A stretch of DNA of 64,000 bases from Papio anubis (taxonomy: Eukaryota; Chordata; Mammalia; Primates; Cercopithecidae): the NCBI RefSeq assembly GCF_008728515.1, contig NC_044986.1, positions 64,717,159-64,781,158 of the forward strand, given 5' to 3'. The position numbers were made by a program, and so were the translations under genes. Numbering within the stretch: position 1 is the stretch's first letter; each line of letters begins with the position of its first letter. Below the pieces are notes generated by a model. The model worked only from the letters and a program-made list of their open reading frames with translations, had not been told where the DNA came from and searched no databases. Of the stretch, positions 1 to 54,382 are shown one piece after another.

Positions 1-30
1 GGATTACAGGTGTGAGCCACCACGCCCAGC
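1..30 (-). mobile_element. Alu end, cut by window edge
   Basis: ggattacaggtgtgagccac and cacgcccagc are the 5' end of a reverse Alu that starts outside the window. Confidence 0.85.
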
Positions 31-40
31 ACTCAATTTC

Positions 41-329
41 TTAATTTTTTGAAACAGGGTCTCACTCTGTCACCCAGACTGGAGTGCAGTACTGCGATCA
101 CAACTCACTGTAGCCTTGACCTCCCTAGACTCAATTGATCCTCCTACCTCAGCCTCCCAAGTAGCTGAGACTATAGGTGCACATCACTATGCCCAGGTAT
201 ATTTTTAAAAACAGACACAGGGTCTCACTATGTTGTTTGGGCTGGTTTCAAAATCCTGGGCTCAAGTGATCCTCCCATTTTGGCCTCCCAAAGTGCTGGG
301 ATTACAGGCATGAACCACCATGCCTGGCC
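41..329 (-). mobile_element. AluJ-like, full length
   Basis: T-rich start, 'gggctcaagtgatcc' J-type diagnostic, ends tgcctggcc. Confidence 0.88.
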
Positions 330-432
330 TCACTTTCTTTAATTGGCTATGCAGATTTTCTGTTTCATCTATGTCAGTCTTGGTTGAATTTTTCAAAGTA
401 TTTTTCCATTTCATCTAAATTATCAAATTTCT

Positions 433-743
433 CTTTTTCCTTTTTTTTTTTTTCTTTTTTGAGACAGGTTCTGGCTCTACTCTCTAAGCTAGAGTGCAGC
501 CTAATCTTGGCTCACTGCAACTTTCCCCTCCCAGGCTCAAGCCATCCTCCCACCTCAGCCTCCCAGGTAGTTGGGACCACAGGTGCGTGCGAACACACCT
601 AGCTAATTTTTGTATTTTTTGTAGAGATGGCGTTTAGCTATATTGGCCAGGCTGGACTCCAACTCGTGAGCTCAAGCTGCCTACCCACCTTGGCCTCCCA
701 AAATTCTGGGATTACAGGCATAAGCCACCACACACGCCTGGCC
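433..743 (-). mobile_element. AluJ-like, full length
   Basis: Poly-T then gagacaggttctgg; J-type 'gagctcaagctgcc'; ends cgcctggcc. Confidence 0.87.
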
Positions 744-852
744 CTTAATATCTTTTAAACATCTGTAGAATCCACAATGATGTCCTCTTTCTCATTCTTG
801 AGATTTGGGGTTTATTTTCTCTATTGTCTTTTTTATTTTCATTTCTGGTTTT

Positions 853-1148
853 GTTTGTTTGTTTTTGAGACAGAGTTTCGTTCTCATTGCCCAGGCTGGA
901 GTGAAATGGTGCAATATCGGCTCGCCGCAAACTTCACCTCTTGGGTTCAAGGAATTCTCCTGCCTCAGCCTCCTGAGTAGCTGGGATAACAGGCATGCAC
1001 TACCGCACCTGGCTAATTTTTGTATTTTCAGTAGAGATGGGTTTCTCCATGTTGGTCAGGCTGGTCTTGAACTCCCGACCTCGGGTGATCCACCTGCCTC
1101 GGCCTCCCAAAGTGCTGGGATTACAGGTGTGAGCCACCGCACCCGGCC
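853..1148 (-). mobile_element. AluS-like, full length
   Basis: (TTTG)n tail side, S-type 'aactcccgacctcgggtgatc', ends cacccggcc. Confidence 0.9.
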
Positions 1149-1260
1149 TTTTATTTCTGTTTTAACTGCAAACCATCACTGACAAAGCAGTGATTTTTGT
1201 AAAAACATAATCAGACAATGATACTCACCAGCTGAAAATCTTCAATAGTTTCCCATTGTA

Positions 1261-1588
1261 TTCCTTTTTCTTTTTTCTTTTCTTTTTTTTTTTTTTTTTT
1301 TTTTTTGATACGGAGTCTCACTCTGTTACTCAGTCTGGAGTACAGTGGCGTGATCTCAGCTCACTGCAACCTCCGCCTCCTGGGTTCAAGCAATTGTCCT
1401 CCCTCGGCCTCCCAAGTAGCTGGGATTACAGACATGCACCACCATGCCCAGCTATTTTTTGTATTTTAAGTAGAGATGGGGTTTCACCATATTGGCCAGT
1501 CTGGTATCAAACTCCTGACTTTAGGTGATTCACCCACTTCAGCCTCCCAAAGTGCTGGGATTACATGCGTGAGCCACTGCACCCGGCC
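1261..1588 (-). mobile_element. AluS-like, full length, inside L2
   Basis: Long poly-T, gatacggagtctcactctg, ends cacccggcc. L2 sequence resumes on each side. Confidence 0.9.
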
Positions 1589-1666
1589 TTCCCGTTGCAT
1601 TTAGAATAAAAGACAAAATCATTACCATCTCCTGCAGATGGCTACATGATCTGGCCTTTGTCTATT

Positions 1667-2276
1667 TCTTTTTTTTTTTTTTTTTTTTGAGATGGAGTCT
1701 CACTCTGTCACCAGGCTGGAGTGCAGTGGCGCGATCTCAGCTCACTGCAATCTCCGCCTCCTGGGTTCACGCTACTCTCCTGTCTCAGCCTCCCGAATAG
1801 CTGGGACTACAGGTGCACACCACCATGCTCAGCTAATTTTTGTATTTTTAGTAGAGACGGGGTTTCACCATGTTAGCCTGGATGGTCGTGATCTTTTTTC
1901 TTTTTTTTTTTTGAGATAAGAGTCTCACTCCGTCACCCAGGCTAAAGTACAATGGCATGGTCTCAGCTCACTGCCACCTCCGCCTCCCAGGTTCAAGCGA
2001 TTTTACTGCCTCAGCCTCCCAAGTAGCTGGGACTACAGGCCCATGCCACCACACCCAGCTAATTTTTGTATTTTTAGTAGAGACGGAGTTTCACTATGTT
2101 GGCCAGGCTGGTCTTGAACTCCTGACCTTGTGATCCGCCCACCTCGGCCTCCCAAAGTGCTGGGAATACAGGTGAGCCACCGTGCCTGGCCTGGTCTCGA
2201 TCTCTTGACCTCGAGATTCGCCTACCTCGGCCTCCCAAAGTGCTGGGATTATAGGTGTGAGCCACCATGCCCCGCC
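1667..2276 (-). mobile_element. AluY-like host split by a second Alu
   Basis: Perfect 13-bp TSD gcctttgtctatt at 1654-1666 and 2277-2289. The body is interrupted at 1891-2191 by another reverse Alu; the host resumes with tggtctcgatctcttgacc. Confidence 0.92.
1891..2191 (-). mobile_element. AluS-like nested inside an AluY
   Basis: Full reverse Alu with its own poly-T (1898-1911) and gtgcctggcc end, lying in the host Alu at 1667-2276. Confidence 0.88.
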
Positions 2277-2659
2277 GCCTTTGTCTATTACTTTAACCCC
2301 ATCTATTGCTACTCCTTCATGCACAATACTTCAGTCACACTGGTCTTTTGGTAATTCCATTGTCAAACCAAACGTTTTCCTGTTTTGGGGTTTTTGTACC
2401 TGGCTTTCTCTTCACCTGGGCCAGTCTTTCCCCAGAACTCTTTGCATGGCTGTTTACTTTTTATCCTCCATGTGTCTGTTGAATGTATATATAGCACATC
2501 AAAGAAACCTTTCCTTGACCATTCTCAAGTAGCTTATTTACTGTTTTCATAAGCACTTTCCACAAGCTGTAATTATTTTATTGCTTGGTATGTTTATTGA
2601 CATGTTCAAATTTAATAACACGTTACAGTTTCATTTGAACAGTGTATTACTGTATTAAA

Positions 2660-2870
2660 GTATAGCATCATACCTAAAAGAATAGGCTCTAGATTCAGAC
2701 CGGCTGAATTTGAATCCTAGATCCACCACTTACGTGAACCCGGCCAAGTAGTTTAATCTCCCTAGGAATCTCCCTAGGCCTCGATTATTCCCATCTGCCA
2801 AAAAGAAATATTAAATGATACTCATATCATAGTATTGTAATAGAGATTGAGTTAAGGCATCAAAAGTGGT
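2660..2870 (+). mobile_element. MIR SINE
   Basis: ctctagattcagaccggctg, gaatcctagatccaccactt, aatctccctaggcctc and catctgcc follow MIR consensus order. Old and diverged. Confidence 0.8.
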
Positions 2871-3133
2871 TAAAACAAAGAATGCCACATAATTCTTCAG
2901 GAAATGTACATAACTGTTATTATTTATCACCGGTTTCTAGTGCCCAATACGGTGTCTGGGATTCAAGGAATAGATGCGAGGAACTCTGTAAAGTGTATGC
3001 TTGCTATACAAGTGTGTCAGGTATTATTGATCCAACTCTGCAAGGCAATCCATTAATTGTACGTAGTTTGGGAATAATCCTTGGGAAAAAAAATAAATAA
3101 CTGTACATAGGATTTAAAAAAAAAATTTATATA

Positions 3134-3256
3134 AAAAAATGAGACAGAGTCTTGCAGTGTTGCCCAGGCTGGGCTCAAATGCCTAGGCTCAAGTGATCCT
3201 CCCTGCTCAGCCTTCCAAAGAGCTAGAATTACAGACATGAGTCACTTCACCCAGCC
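3134..3256 (-). mobile_element. FLAM/AluJ left monomer
   Basis: A single monomer: gagacagagtcttgcagtgt to cacccagcc, about 120 bp, no second arm. Confidence 0.75.
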
Positions 3257-3339
3257 ATAAAAACTATTCATAGGTTTTATTATATATATATTTTTCATGA
3301 TATATATACACACATATTTTTATTTTATGTATTTTATTT

Positions 3340-3637
3340 ATTTATTTATTTATTTTTGAGACAGAGTCTCACTCTGTCGCCCAGGCTGGAGTGCAGTGGC
3401 GCGATCTTGGCTCACTGCAACCTCTGCCTCCTGGGTTCAAGCAATTCTCCTACCTCAGCCTCCCAAGTAGCTGGGACTACAGGTGCCTGCCACCACACCC
3501 GGCTAATTTTTGTATTTTTAGAAGAGATGGGGTTTTACCATGTTAGCCAGGATGGTCTTGATCTCCTGACCGCGTGACCTGCCCACCTTGGCCTCCCAAA
3601 GTGCTGGGATTACAGGCGTGAGCCACCACGCCCGGCC
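3340..3637 (-). mobile_element. AluY-like, full length
   Basis: (TTTA)n tail, Y-type 'gttagccaggatggtc', ends acgcccggcc. Confidence 0.9.
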
Positions 3638-3739
3638 AGGTTTCATTATATATTTGCCACTCAAGCTGGCAAATCAGCAATAAGACATTTCTGCGAAACA
3701 AACCAAATGACTTTATTTCTAAATTGTTTATTTCTTGGA

Positions 3740-4090
3740 CTATTTGTGCTTCATTTCTCCCTGCTAGAACATAAAGTCTTCAAAAACAGTAAACTTCTTT
3801 CTATCCACCTTCTTTCTATCCACCAGTAAACATCACTGAGTACCACTCTGACACCATACCCAGTGCTCCCTGCCCTTGAAAGAACCAGATGTTGGGAGGT
3901 GAGGACATTGATAAACAGGCAGTTATAAAGTATGGCACATACTCTATTAGAGGAATACCTGGTGTTATATGCTGATTTGGGAATCCAAATCAGATTGCAA
4001 GTACAGCTAACAAGCCTACCAAGGGAAGTCCTCCATAATGCTGACACAAGGTCTGGCACACAATTGGTGCTGAATAAATGGATGGTCAGT
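3740..4090 (+). mobile_element. Possible L2/MIR-derived sequence
   Basis: ctgctagaacataaagtctt near the left and ggtctggcacacaattggtgctgaataaatg near the right resemble the L2 3' end. The middle is too diverged to place. Confidence 0.4.
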
Positions 4091-4107
4091 ACCATGGTGA
4101 AGAATGG

Positions 4108-4422
4108 AATGAGAACAGGAGTACTGGCTCATGCCTGTAATCCCTGCATTTTGGGAAGCCAAGGTGGGCAGATCACTTGAGGTCAGGTATTCAAGACCAG
4201 CCTGGACAACAGGGCAAAACCCAGCTCTACTAAATATACAAAAATTAGCTGGGCGTGGTGGCGGGTGCTTGTAATCCCAGCTACTTGGGAGGTTGAAGCA
4301 GGAGAATCACTAGAACCCAGGAGGTGGAGGTTGCAGTGAGCTGAGATCACACCACTGCACTCGAGCCTGGGCAACAGAGTGAGGCTCTGTCTCAAAAAAA
4401 AAAGAAAAGAAAAGAAAGAAAA
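4108..4422 (+). mobile_element. AluS-like, full length
   Basis: Starts near aggagtactggctcatgcc; tail (AAAAG)n. Confidence 0.88.
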
Positions 4423-4600
4423 ATACAAAACTTAGCTGGGCATGGTAGCACATGGCTGCAATCCCAGTTACTTGGAAAGATGACTCAGGAGAATCGCTTG
4501 AACCCAGAAGTGGAGATTGCAGTGAGCTGAGGTCGCACCACTGCACTCCAGCTTGAGCAACAGAGTTAAGACTCTGTCGTTAAAAAAAAAAAAAAAAAAA
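4423..4600 (+). mobile_element. Alu right part, 5'-truncated
   Basis: Begins at aatacaaaacttagctgggc and runs to a poly-A tail at 4582-4600. Confidence 0.82.
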
Positions 4601-4601
4601 G

Positions 4602-4905
4602 GGCCGGGCGCGGTGGCTCAAGCCTGTAATCCCAGCACTTTGGGAGGCCGAGACGGGCGGATCACGAGGTCAGGAGATCGAGACCATCCTGGCTAACACA
4701 GTGAAACCCCGTCTCTACTAAAAAATACAAAAAACTAGCCGGGCGAGGTGGTGGGCGCCTGTAGTCCCAGCTACTCGGGAGGCTGAGGCAGGAGAATGGC
4801 GTAAACCCGGGAGGCGGAGCTTGCAGTGAGCTGAGATCCGGCCACTGCACTCCAGCCTGGGCGACAGAGTAAGACTCCGTCTCAAAAAAAAAAAAAAAAA
4901 AAAAA
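4602..4905 (+). mobile_element. AluYR-type, full length, young
   Basis: ctcaagcctgtaatccc, gagacgggcgg and gatccggccactgc all present, with very low divergence. Inserted in the A-tail of the preceding Alu. Confidence 0.94.
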
Positions 4906-5377
4906 GAGAACGTAATGAGATATTATTAAACATATCCAGTAACTTCTCCACCTTCTACAGGTAATCATTGAAGACTAGGAGGTATACCTCACTTATCAAT
5001 CCGGAAACCAGATCACTGTCCCATTCTACAGACCAGAGAGCTATACCCACTGAGAGGTGGAAGACAGGAACAATAAAGATCAAAAAAGAAATAAAATGTC
5101 AATCTTCAAGTGGAAGATATCCTGGCAAGATGCACTTTGGGTAATCTATCTGAAATAAATCAGATATAAACACAGTCATTATTTTAAATATTCTTCCATT
5201 CTGACTTATGTTTAGCATTTGTGCTTCAATATGTAAACAATTAAAAGAAAGAAATTGCCAAAACAGGGATAAAATTTATTTTTAATATCCTCTGTATTTT
5301 ATAACATATAGAATGCAAATTTTTATTTAAAAGAATATTTGCAATGCCCTTTTACTGATAACGTAACTGAGGTATCT
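4906..5377. other. No recognised feature
   Basis: AT-rich single-copy sequence between Alus; no gene or repeat seen. Confidence 0.5.
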
Positions 5378-5672
5378 CTTTTTTTTTTTTGAGATGGAGT
5401 CTTGCTCTGTCACCCAGGCTGGAATGCAGTGGCACGATCTCGGCTCACTGCAACCTCCACCTCCCAGGTTCAAGCGATTCTCCTGTCTCAGCGTCCTGAG
5501 TAGCTGGGACTTACAGGTGCGTGCCACCACACCCAGCTAATTTTTTGTATTTTTAGTAGAGATGGGTTTTCACCGTGTTAGCCAGGATGGTCTCGATCTC
5601 CTGACCTCGTGATCTACCCACCTCAGCCTCCCAAAGTGCTGAGATTACAGGTGTGAGCCACTGTGCCCAGCC
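5378..5672 (-). mobile_element. AluY-like, full length
   Basis: Poly-T start; 'gttagccaggatggtctcga'; ends gtgcccagcc. Confidence 0.9.
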
Positions 5673-5780
5673 TGATACTTATTTTATATACTTAAATCTT
5701 AAGATTTAATAACAATAATTAGCTACAGTGTGGTCTACAAATGAAAATATACAAATGGTTTTAAGAACACATGTATTTCT

Positions 5781-6087
5781 TTTCTTTTTCTTTTTTTTTT
5801 TTTTTTAATACAGTCTCACTCTGCCGCCCAGGTTGGAGTGCAATGGCGCAGTCTCGGCTCACTGCAACCTGTGCCTCCTGGGTTCAAGCAGTTCTCCCTG
5901 CCTCAGCCTCCCAAGTAGCTGGGATTACAGGCACCTGCCACCATGCCTGGCTAATTTTTGTATTTTTAGTAGAGACGGGGTTTCTCCACGTTGGCCAGTT
6001 TCGTCTCCAACTCCTGACCTCAGGTGATCCACTCACCTTAGCCTCCCAAAATGCTGGAATTACAGGAGTGCGCCACCACATCTGGCC
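5781..6087 (-). mobile_element. AluS-like with 18-bp TSD
   Basis: Identical aagaacacatgtatttct at 5763-5780 and 6088-6105 brackets the element. Confidence 0.94.
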
Positions 6088-6277
6088 AAGAACACATGTA
6101 TTTCTACCTACTGGTACACTTATAAATCATACAAAGATACATACTTATTTTTAAAATAAAGATTTTCAAAATGAAACCAGCTCATCAAATTTTTACCCAG
6201 GTATCACAAGAAACCTTTTATGTAAAGAAATAAAAATTGAAGCAAAAATAACACTTTAAACTTAGTTTTCCTTCTTT

Positions 6278-6402
6278 TGTTTGAAAGAAACAGGGTCTCA
6301 CTATGTTGCCCAGGCTGGTCTCGAACTCCTGAGGTCAAGATATCCTCCTGCCTCAGCCTCCCAAAGTGCTAGGGTTACAGGCAAGAGCCACCATGCCCGG
6401 CC
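6278..6402 (-). mobile_element. Alu monomer or arm fragment
   Basis: gaaacagggtctcactatgt to catgcccggcc, about 120 bp, one arm only. Confidence 0.75.
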
Positions 6403-6426
6403 TCAACTTAGTTTTTTAATGTCTTT

Positions 6427-6719
6427 TATTTATTTATTTTTTTTTTTGAGACTGAGTCTCACTCTGTCACCCAGGCTGGAGTGCAGTGGCATAATCTCAG
6501 CCCACTGCAACCTCCGCTTCCCGGGCTCAAGCAATTCTCATGTCTCAGCCTCGTGAGTAGCTGGGACTACAGGCACGAGCCACCACACTGGCTAATTTTT
6601 GTATTTTTAGTAGAGGTGGAGTTTCACCATGTTGATCTTAAACTCCTGATAGGTGATCCACCCAACTCGGCCTCCCAAAGTGCTGGGAATAAAGGCGTGA
6701 GCCACCACACCTAGACTTC
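6427..6719 (-). mobile_element. AluS-like with 10-bp TSD
   Basis: TAATGTCTTT at 6417-6426 and 6720-6729; a small deletion near 6640 removes 'ggccaggctgg'. Confidence 0.9.
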
Positions 6720-6743
6720 TAATGTCTTTAAAGTCATATCAAA

Positions 6744-7037
6744 GGGCTGGGCGCCATGGCTCATGCCAGTAATCCCAGCACTTTGGGAGACCAAAGTGGG
6801 CAGATCATGATGTCAGGAGATCGAGGTCATCCTGGCTAACACAGTGAAATCCCGTCCTACTAAAAACACAAAAATTAGCCTGGCGTGGTGGTGGGCACCT
6901 GTAGTCCCAGCTACTTGGGAGACTGAGGCAGGAGAATCACTTGAACCCGGGAAGCAGAGGTTGCAGTGAGCCAAGATCACACCACTGCACTCCAGCCTGG
7001 GCAATAAAGCAAGACTCTGTCTCAAAAAAAAAAAAAA
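6744..7037 (+). mobile_element. AluY-like, full length
   Basis: ggctgggcgccatggctc start, poly-A end. TSD aagtcatatcaa (6731-6742) and aagtcacatcaa after the tail, one mismatch. Confidence 0.92.
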
Positions 7038-7526
7038 GTCACATCAATTCTACAAATTACTGTTTCTGAAGACAGAACTTTAAATATTCCCTTCCCATTT
7101 CTGACATGCTTATTTATAATAAATCATAAAAGCACTCTAAAGAGAATAAATGGAATTCTTACATTTTAAAACATTTTCTTAATATAAAGGATAACAATTC
7201 AAATCATATTTTACATTTCTACGTCTTCATATTGCACTAAAATTATTTTACATGGAAGAACTAGTTGATGCATCATAATACCTTAGAAACATTTTTTGAT
7301 ATTCACATCTACATTAATAAATATTTCACAGTCTACTTAAATAAATATTCTAGTATAGAGTGAATCATCTAACAAAAACAAATCTACAGTGCTACTTTGT
7401 TTCTGAAAGCAAAGATATTCAGTATTTTTATTTCTGACTCTGGGAAACACACTGACATTTTCAAACACATGTAAGTCACTCATAGTACCTAGTAATAACA
7501 ATTGAGCAAGACTTAGTCGTTCATTC
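7038..7526. other. Unique AT-rich sequence, possible distal 3' UTR
   Basis: No repeat recognised. Could be SLC25A16 3' UTR or flank; nothing in the sequence decides. Confidence 0.35.
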
Positions 7527-7647
7527 ATTTATTAAACGGGGTCTCACGATGTTGCACAGGCTGGCATGGAATTCCAGGGCTCAAGTGATCCTCTCACCTC
7601 AGCTTCCAGAGTAGCTGGGACCACATGCCCATCCTACCATGCCCAGC
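7527..7647 (-). mobile_element. AluJ/FLAM monomer
   Basis: ggggtctcacgatgttgcac, gggctcaagtgatcctctca, ending ccatgcccagc; one arm. Confidence 0.75.
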
Positions 7648-8244
7648 TTCTTCATTTATTTTTGTGTCTCTACATGGCTACTTTTTAAATACAACATTAA
7701 TTTTATTTAAAAAATGAAGGAAAGAAGTGTTTTTCCTATTATCCAGTGGAGCATAATTGTGAGAAGAGAGATAACAAAAATAAAATGTCAATGCTGGCTG
7801 TTTTATAGAACTTAAAAATTCAGTTCTCATTATTCTACTGCAATATAACCAACCCTGCTTATTTTAATAATAATAAACACTGTCAGTCTTTTAAAAACCA
7901 TGATAACAATTAAAAACTTTGAACAGCATGACAAAGCTAATGGCAACCTCTTGAACCCCGTTTTAAAGCTAGTTCTACTTCCAAATAAAACTTTAAAGCG
8001 GTTTAGCCAGCATCAGCTTAGGAATATTTTTTTCAATGTTCTAAGGTATAATGTTTGGCATCAAAAAGTATGGTAAGCACTTCTGATTTGTGACTAAAGA
8101 AAAAATAATCAAGTACTAAAATACCAGTGGCTCCTGTGACAGTGTAAATATCCCCATTCAAGTAATGTTCCCCCAACAATTAAAGTAACGTTTCATTTCT
8201 CCCTCTGAGAATGTATTAAGGAAAACCAACCATAATTTTTTTTT
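7648..8244 (-). other. SLC25A16: Probable proximal 3' UTR of SLC25A16
   Basis: AT-rich single-copy sequence directly after the stop codon and free of full Alus. Minus-strand AATAAA hexamers lie near 7702-7707 and 7655-7660, and another near 7528-7533. The sequence alone does not say which polyadenylation site is used. Confidence 0.5.
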
Positions 8245-51373
<43,129 letters not shown>

Positions 51374-51730
51374 CAGGACCAGGGTCGCGTCAGCAGCCGA
51401 GGTTGCCAACTTACAAAACACCGGACGGGACCATAGCCCGAACAGGCGGTGACAGGACGCTGACCGCCCCGCCGGCGGGGCAGAGTGACACCCGGCGGCA
51501 CGGCGCGAGCTGATGGCGTACAGCAGGGGCGGGACCTGAGTCACGCGCCAAGGGGCTCAAGCGGGAGGGGCGGGGCCAGGACGCGGAAGGGGGCGTCACC
51601 CAGGCTCGTAAACTTCCCCATAGCGCCTCACCCGGCATAGCCTCTGTCAGTTTACTGCTCAGGCCCCTTCTGTTGGGACGGGAAAAGGGAACGGTAGGCA
51701 GTGAGACCGTCCCATTAAAACCCACAACCT

Positions 51731-52028
51731 GGCCGGGCGCAGTGGCTCACGCCTGTAATCCCAGCACTTTGGAAGGCCCAGGCGGACGGATCACGTGAGG
51801 TCAAGAGTTCAAGACTAGCCTGGCGAACATGGTGAAACCCCGTCTCTACTAAAAATACAAAAAATTAGCCTGGCGTTGGGTGGGCGCCCGTAATCCCAGA
51901 TACTGGGGAGACTGAGGCAGGAGAATTGCTTGAACCCAGGAGGCAGAGGTTGCAGTAAGCCGAGATCACGCCATTGCACTCCAGCCTGGGCGACACAGCG
52001 AGACTACGCCTCGGGAAAAAAAAAAAAA

Positions 52029-52030
<2 letters not shown>
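51731..52030 (+). mobile_element. AluS-like just upstream of the promoter
   Basis: ggccgggcgcagtggctcac start; its A-tail continues into an (AGC)n tract. Confidence 0.91.

Positions 52031-52066
<36 letters not shown>
52031..52066 (+). repeat. Perfect (AGC)12 microsatellite
   Basis: Twelve uninterrupted AGC units between an Alu A-tail and the next Alu start, about 660 bp upstream of the SLC25A16 ATG. Confidence 0.97.
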
Positions 52067-52067
<1 letters not shown>

Positions 52068-52368
52068 AGGCGCGGTGGCTCCTGCCTGTAATCCCAGCAC
52101 TTCGGGAGGCCGAGGCCGATGGATCACGAGGTCAGGAGATAGAGACCATCCTGGCTAACACGGTGAAACCCTGTCTCTACTAAAAATGCAAAAAATTCGC
52201 CGGGCGTGGCGGCGGGCGCCTGTAGTCCCAGCTACTCAGGAGGCTGAGTCAGGAGAATAGCATGAACCTGAGAAGCGGAGCTTGCAAGTGAGCCAAGATC
52301 GCGCCACTGCACTCCAGCCTGGACTACAAAGCAAGACTCCGTCTCAGGGGAAAAAAAAAAAAAAAAAA
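52067..52368 (+). mobile_element. AluY-like
   Basis: ccaggcgcggtggctcctgc start, aggtcaggagatagagacca; poly-A. Confidence 0.9.
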
Positions 52369-52458
52369 GCCCACAACTTTTTTTAGAAAGTTCTCTCCCA
52401 TCTCTTCCCTTGACCTATATTGACCACTGACCAGTAATCCAGTAATCGCCTATCGCGC

Positions 52459-52765
52459 TTTTTTTTTTTTTTTTTTTTTTTTGAGACAGAGTCTCGTTCT
52501 ATTGCCCAGGTTGGAGTACAGTGGCGAGATCTCCGCTCACTGCAACCTCCACCCCCTGGGTTCAAGCAATTCTCTCGCCTCAGCCTCCCTAGTAGGTGGG
52601 ATTACAAGCATGCGATACCACCCCTGGCTAATTTTTGTATGTTTAATAGAGAAGGGGTTTTGACGTATTGGCCAAGGCTGGTCTCAAACTCCTGACCTCA
52701 TGGGATCCGCCCTCCTCGGCCTCCCAAAGTGCTGGGATTACAGGCGTGAGCCTCTGCGCCCCGCT
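52459..52765 (-). mobile_element. AluS-like
   Basis: Poly-T of about 23, gagacagagtctcgttctat; ends gcgccccgct. Confidence 0.89.
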
Positions 52766-52986
52766 CTCCGAGCTGTATTCTGACCTCCCTAGGATACAGC
52801 CTTTCTAACCTGCGGCTTCTCGCTTTTTCAGGCATGTTTGGACTTGCTTTCATCTCCCACCAAATCAGCTCTGCTTTGTCAGAGCTCCTCACTGAACATC
52901 AGTTTCTGCCCTCCCTAAATCCCCACTAAGCTTCCATTCCACCCCTACCACCTCTGCAAAATATTTTTAAAAATATATCACAACCA

Positions 52987-53287
52987 GGCCTGGCGCCGTG
53001 GTTCACACAGTAATCCCAGCACTTTGGGAGGCCAAGGCTGGCAGACCACCAGGAGTTCGAGACCAGCCTGGCCAACATGGTGAAACCCTGTCTCTACTAA
53101 AAATACAAAAATTAGCCGGGTGTGGTTGTAGGTGCCTGTGGGTGCCAGTAATTCCAGCTACTCGGGAGCCTGAGGCAGGAGAATCGCTTGAACCTGGGAG
53201 GTGGAGGTTGCAGTGAGCTGAGATCCCACCATTGCACTCCAGCCTGGGCGACAAGAGAAAAACTCTGTCTCAAAAAAAAAAAAAAAT
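52987..53287 (+). mobile_element. AluS-like followed by (AT)n
   Basis: ggcctggcgccgtggttcac start; tail passes into (AT)n at 53286-53310. Confidence 0.89.
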
Positions 53288-53394
53288 ATATATATATATG
53301 TATATAATATCTTGCTAAAGCAGGTGATTCTTTCTTTTTGGCTCTATACATTTCACAAATAGTTCTGCCTTTTCAGGCAATCCTGAATCTGTCT

Positions 53395-53950
53395 TCCACT
53401 TAGTTCTCCAATTTGTTTGAAATGTTTGTTTTTTGGTGCCGTAAATAAATAGCACTTGAATATAAATTTAATTTATTTAGTAAGGCCATTTTTACTTTTT
53501 GCAGAAAGGGTACACTCGCCAGCAGTGTACAGGGTCATTTATGACCTGTCATGTCTACCTTACTGCTGTGTCTAGTTTCCATTGACTGGAACAGGACCTC
53601 ACATTTTGTATTTGTTTCGATTGGCTAGTAACTTAGAACTTTTTCAAAGAGGCATAGGTAGAGAGGAACAAAGGAAGGAGTAAGTAACTTGTGGAATGTT
53701 GAGAAAGGTAAAAACACTTTTAAATAAGGAAGAGGAACATGTAGTCCCAGCTACTCGGGAGGCTGAGGCAGGAGAATGGTGAGAACCCAGGAGGCGGAGC
53801 TTGCAGTGAGCCGAGATCACGCCACTGCACTCCAGCCTGGGCGACAGAGTGAGACTCTGTCTCAAAATAAAGAAAGAGAAGTTATTATTTATTCCTAATT
53901 AGACATTAGACAGGGAAGAAAGTCGTTGAAGAGGAACCTCTATTTTACTT
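53395..53950 (-). mobile_element. LTR-like element, copy 2, upstream of SLC25A16
   Basis: Parallels copy 1 at 42 kb from about 53415 to 53735 and again from 53881 to 53950. In place of copy 1's middle part (about 42320-42530) it carries a 5'-truncated AluY right half (53741-53880). Same orientation as copy 1. It is probably a second solo LTR of the same family, but could be a duplicated segment. Confidence 0.62.
53741..53880 (+). mobile_element. AluY right half inside the LTR copy
   Basis: tgtagtcccagctactcggg to gtctcaaaataaagaaag; 5' half absent. Confidence 0.87.
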
Positions 53951-54382
53951 TTTACAAATTCCACTGAGCTCTGCTTCCTACCAACCTCAAGTCTCTGCCC
54001 TAAACTCTGAGGAACCTTCCAGGTTCATCTCCCTGGTCCCACTGCGTCCAAGACTCTATTTATTAACCACCATTTACAAGCATTTCTCTCTCACTGTGGA
54101 CCCCACATCAGTTCCAGCCTGGACAAAACTCATTCCCAATCTTTGTGACCAAAGTTGTACTGAACTTTTATCTTCCCTTTCAGAAATTACCTATTATATT
54201 TTTACTAAATACTTACTCCAGCCTTGCCTTTACAGACACTGATCTCTGTCTTTTTCTGTGCATGTGCCTCTGCAAAATGTGCATTTGCAGATGTTCCAGT
54301 ATTCCAGAGCTTAGTCTATGGGTCTCTTCTCTTCTGTGATTATATTTGCTCTTAGAGATCTCACCCAAGCTCGTGGCTTTTT
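53951..54382. other. No recognised feature
   Basis: Unique sequence upstream of SLC25A16, possibly an old L2-derived stretch, not secure. Confidence 0.4.

Larger units (their letters stand above)
1186..2640 (+). mobile_element. L2 LINE 3' region split by Alus
   Basis: L2-like segments at 1186-1260 (cttcaatagtttcccattgt), 1589-1666 (gaataaaagacaaaatcatt, catgatctggcctttgtc) and 2290-2640 (cttcacctgggccagtc, ctttccttgacca) keep L2 order. Alus at 1261-1588 and 1667-2276 split them. Confidence 0.7.

Noticed and set aside
1..8244. Neighbouring gene (DNA2 side) or TET1 at the other end
   Set aside because: Known to flank SLC25A16 in human, but no exon of either was recognised in this window.
51374..51544. 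N-terminal extension of SLC25A16 upstream of 51373
   Set aside because: The frame is open, but its first codon at 51544 is GTG and no ATG lies in frame before 51373; the known protein starts at the MAAA site.
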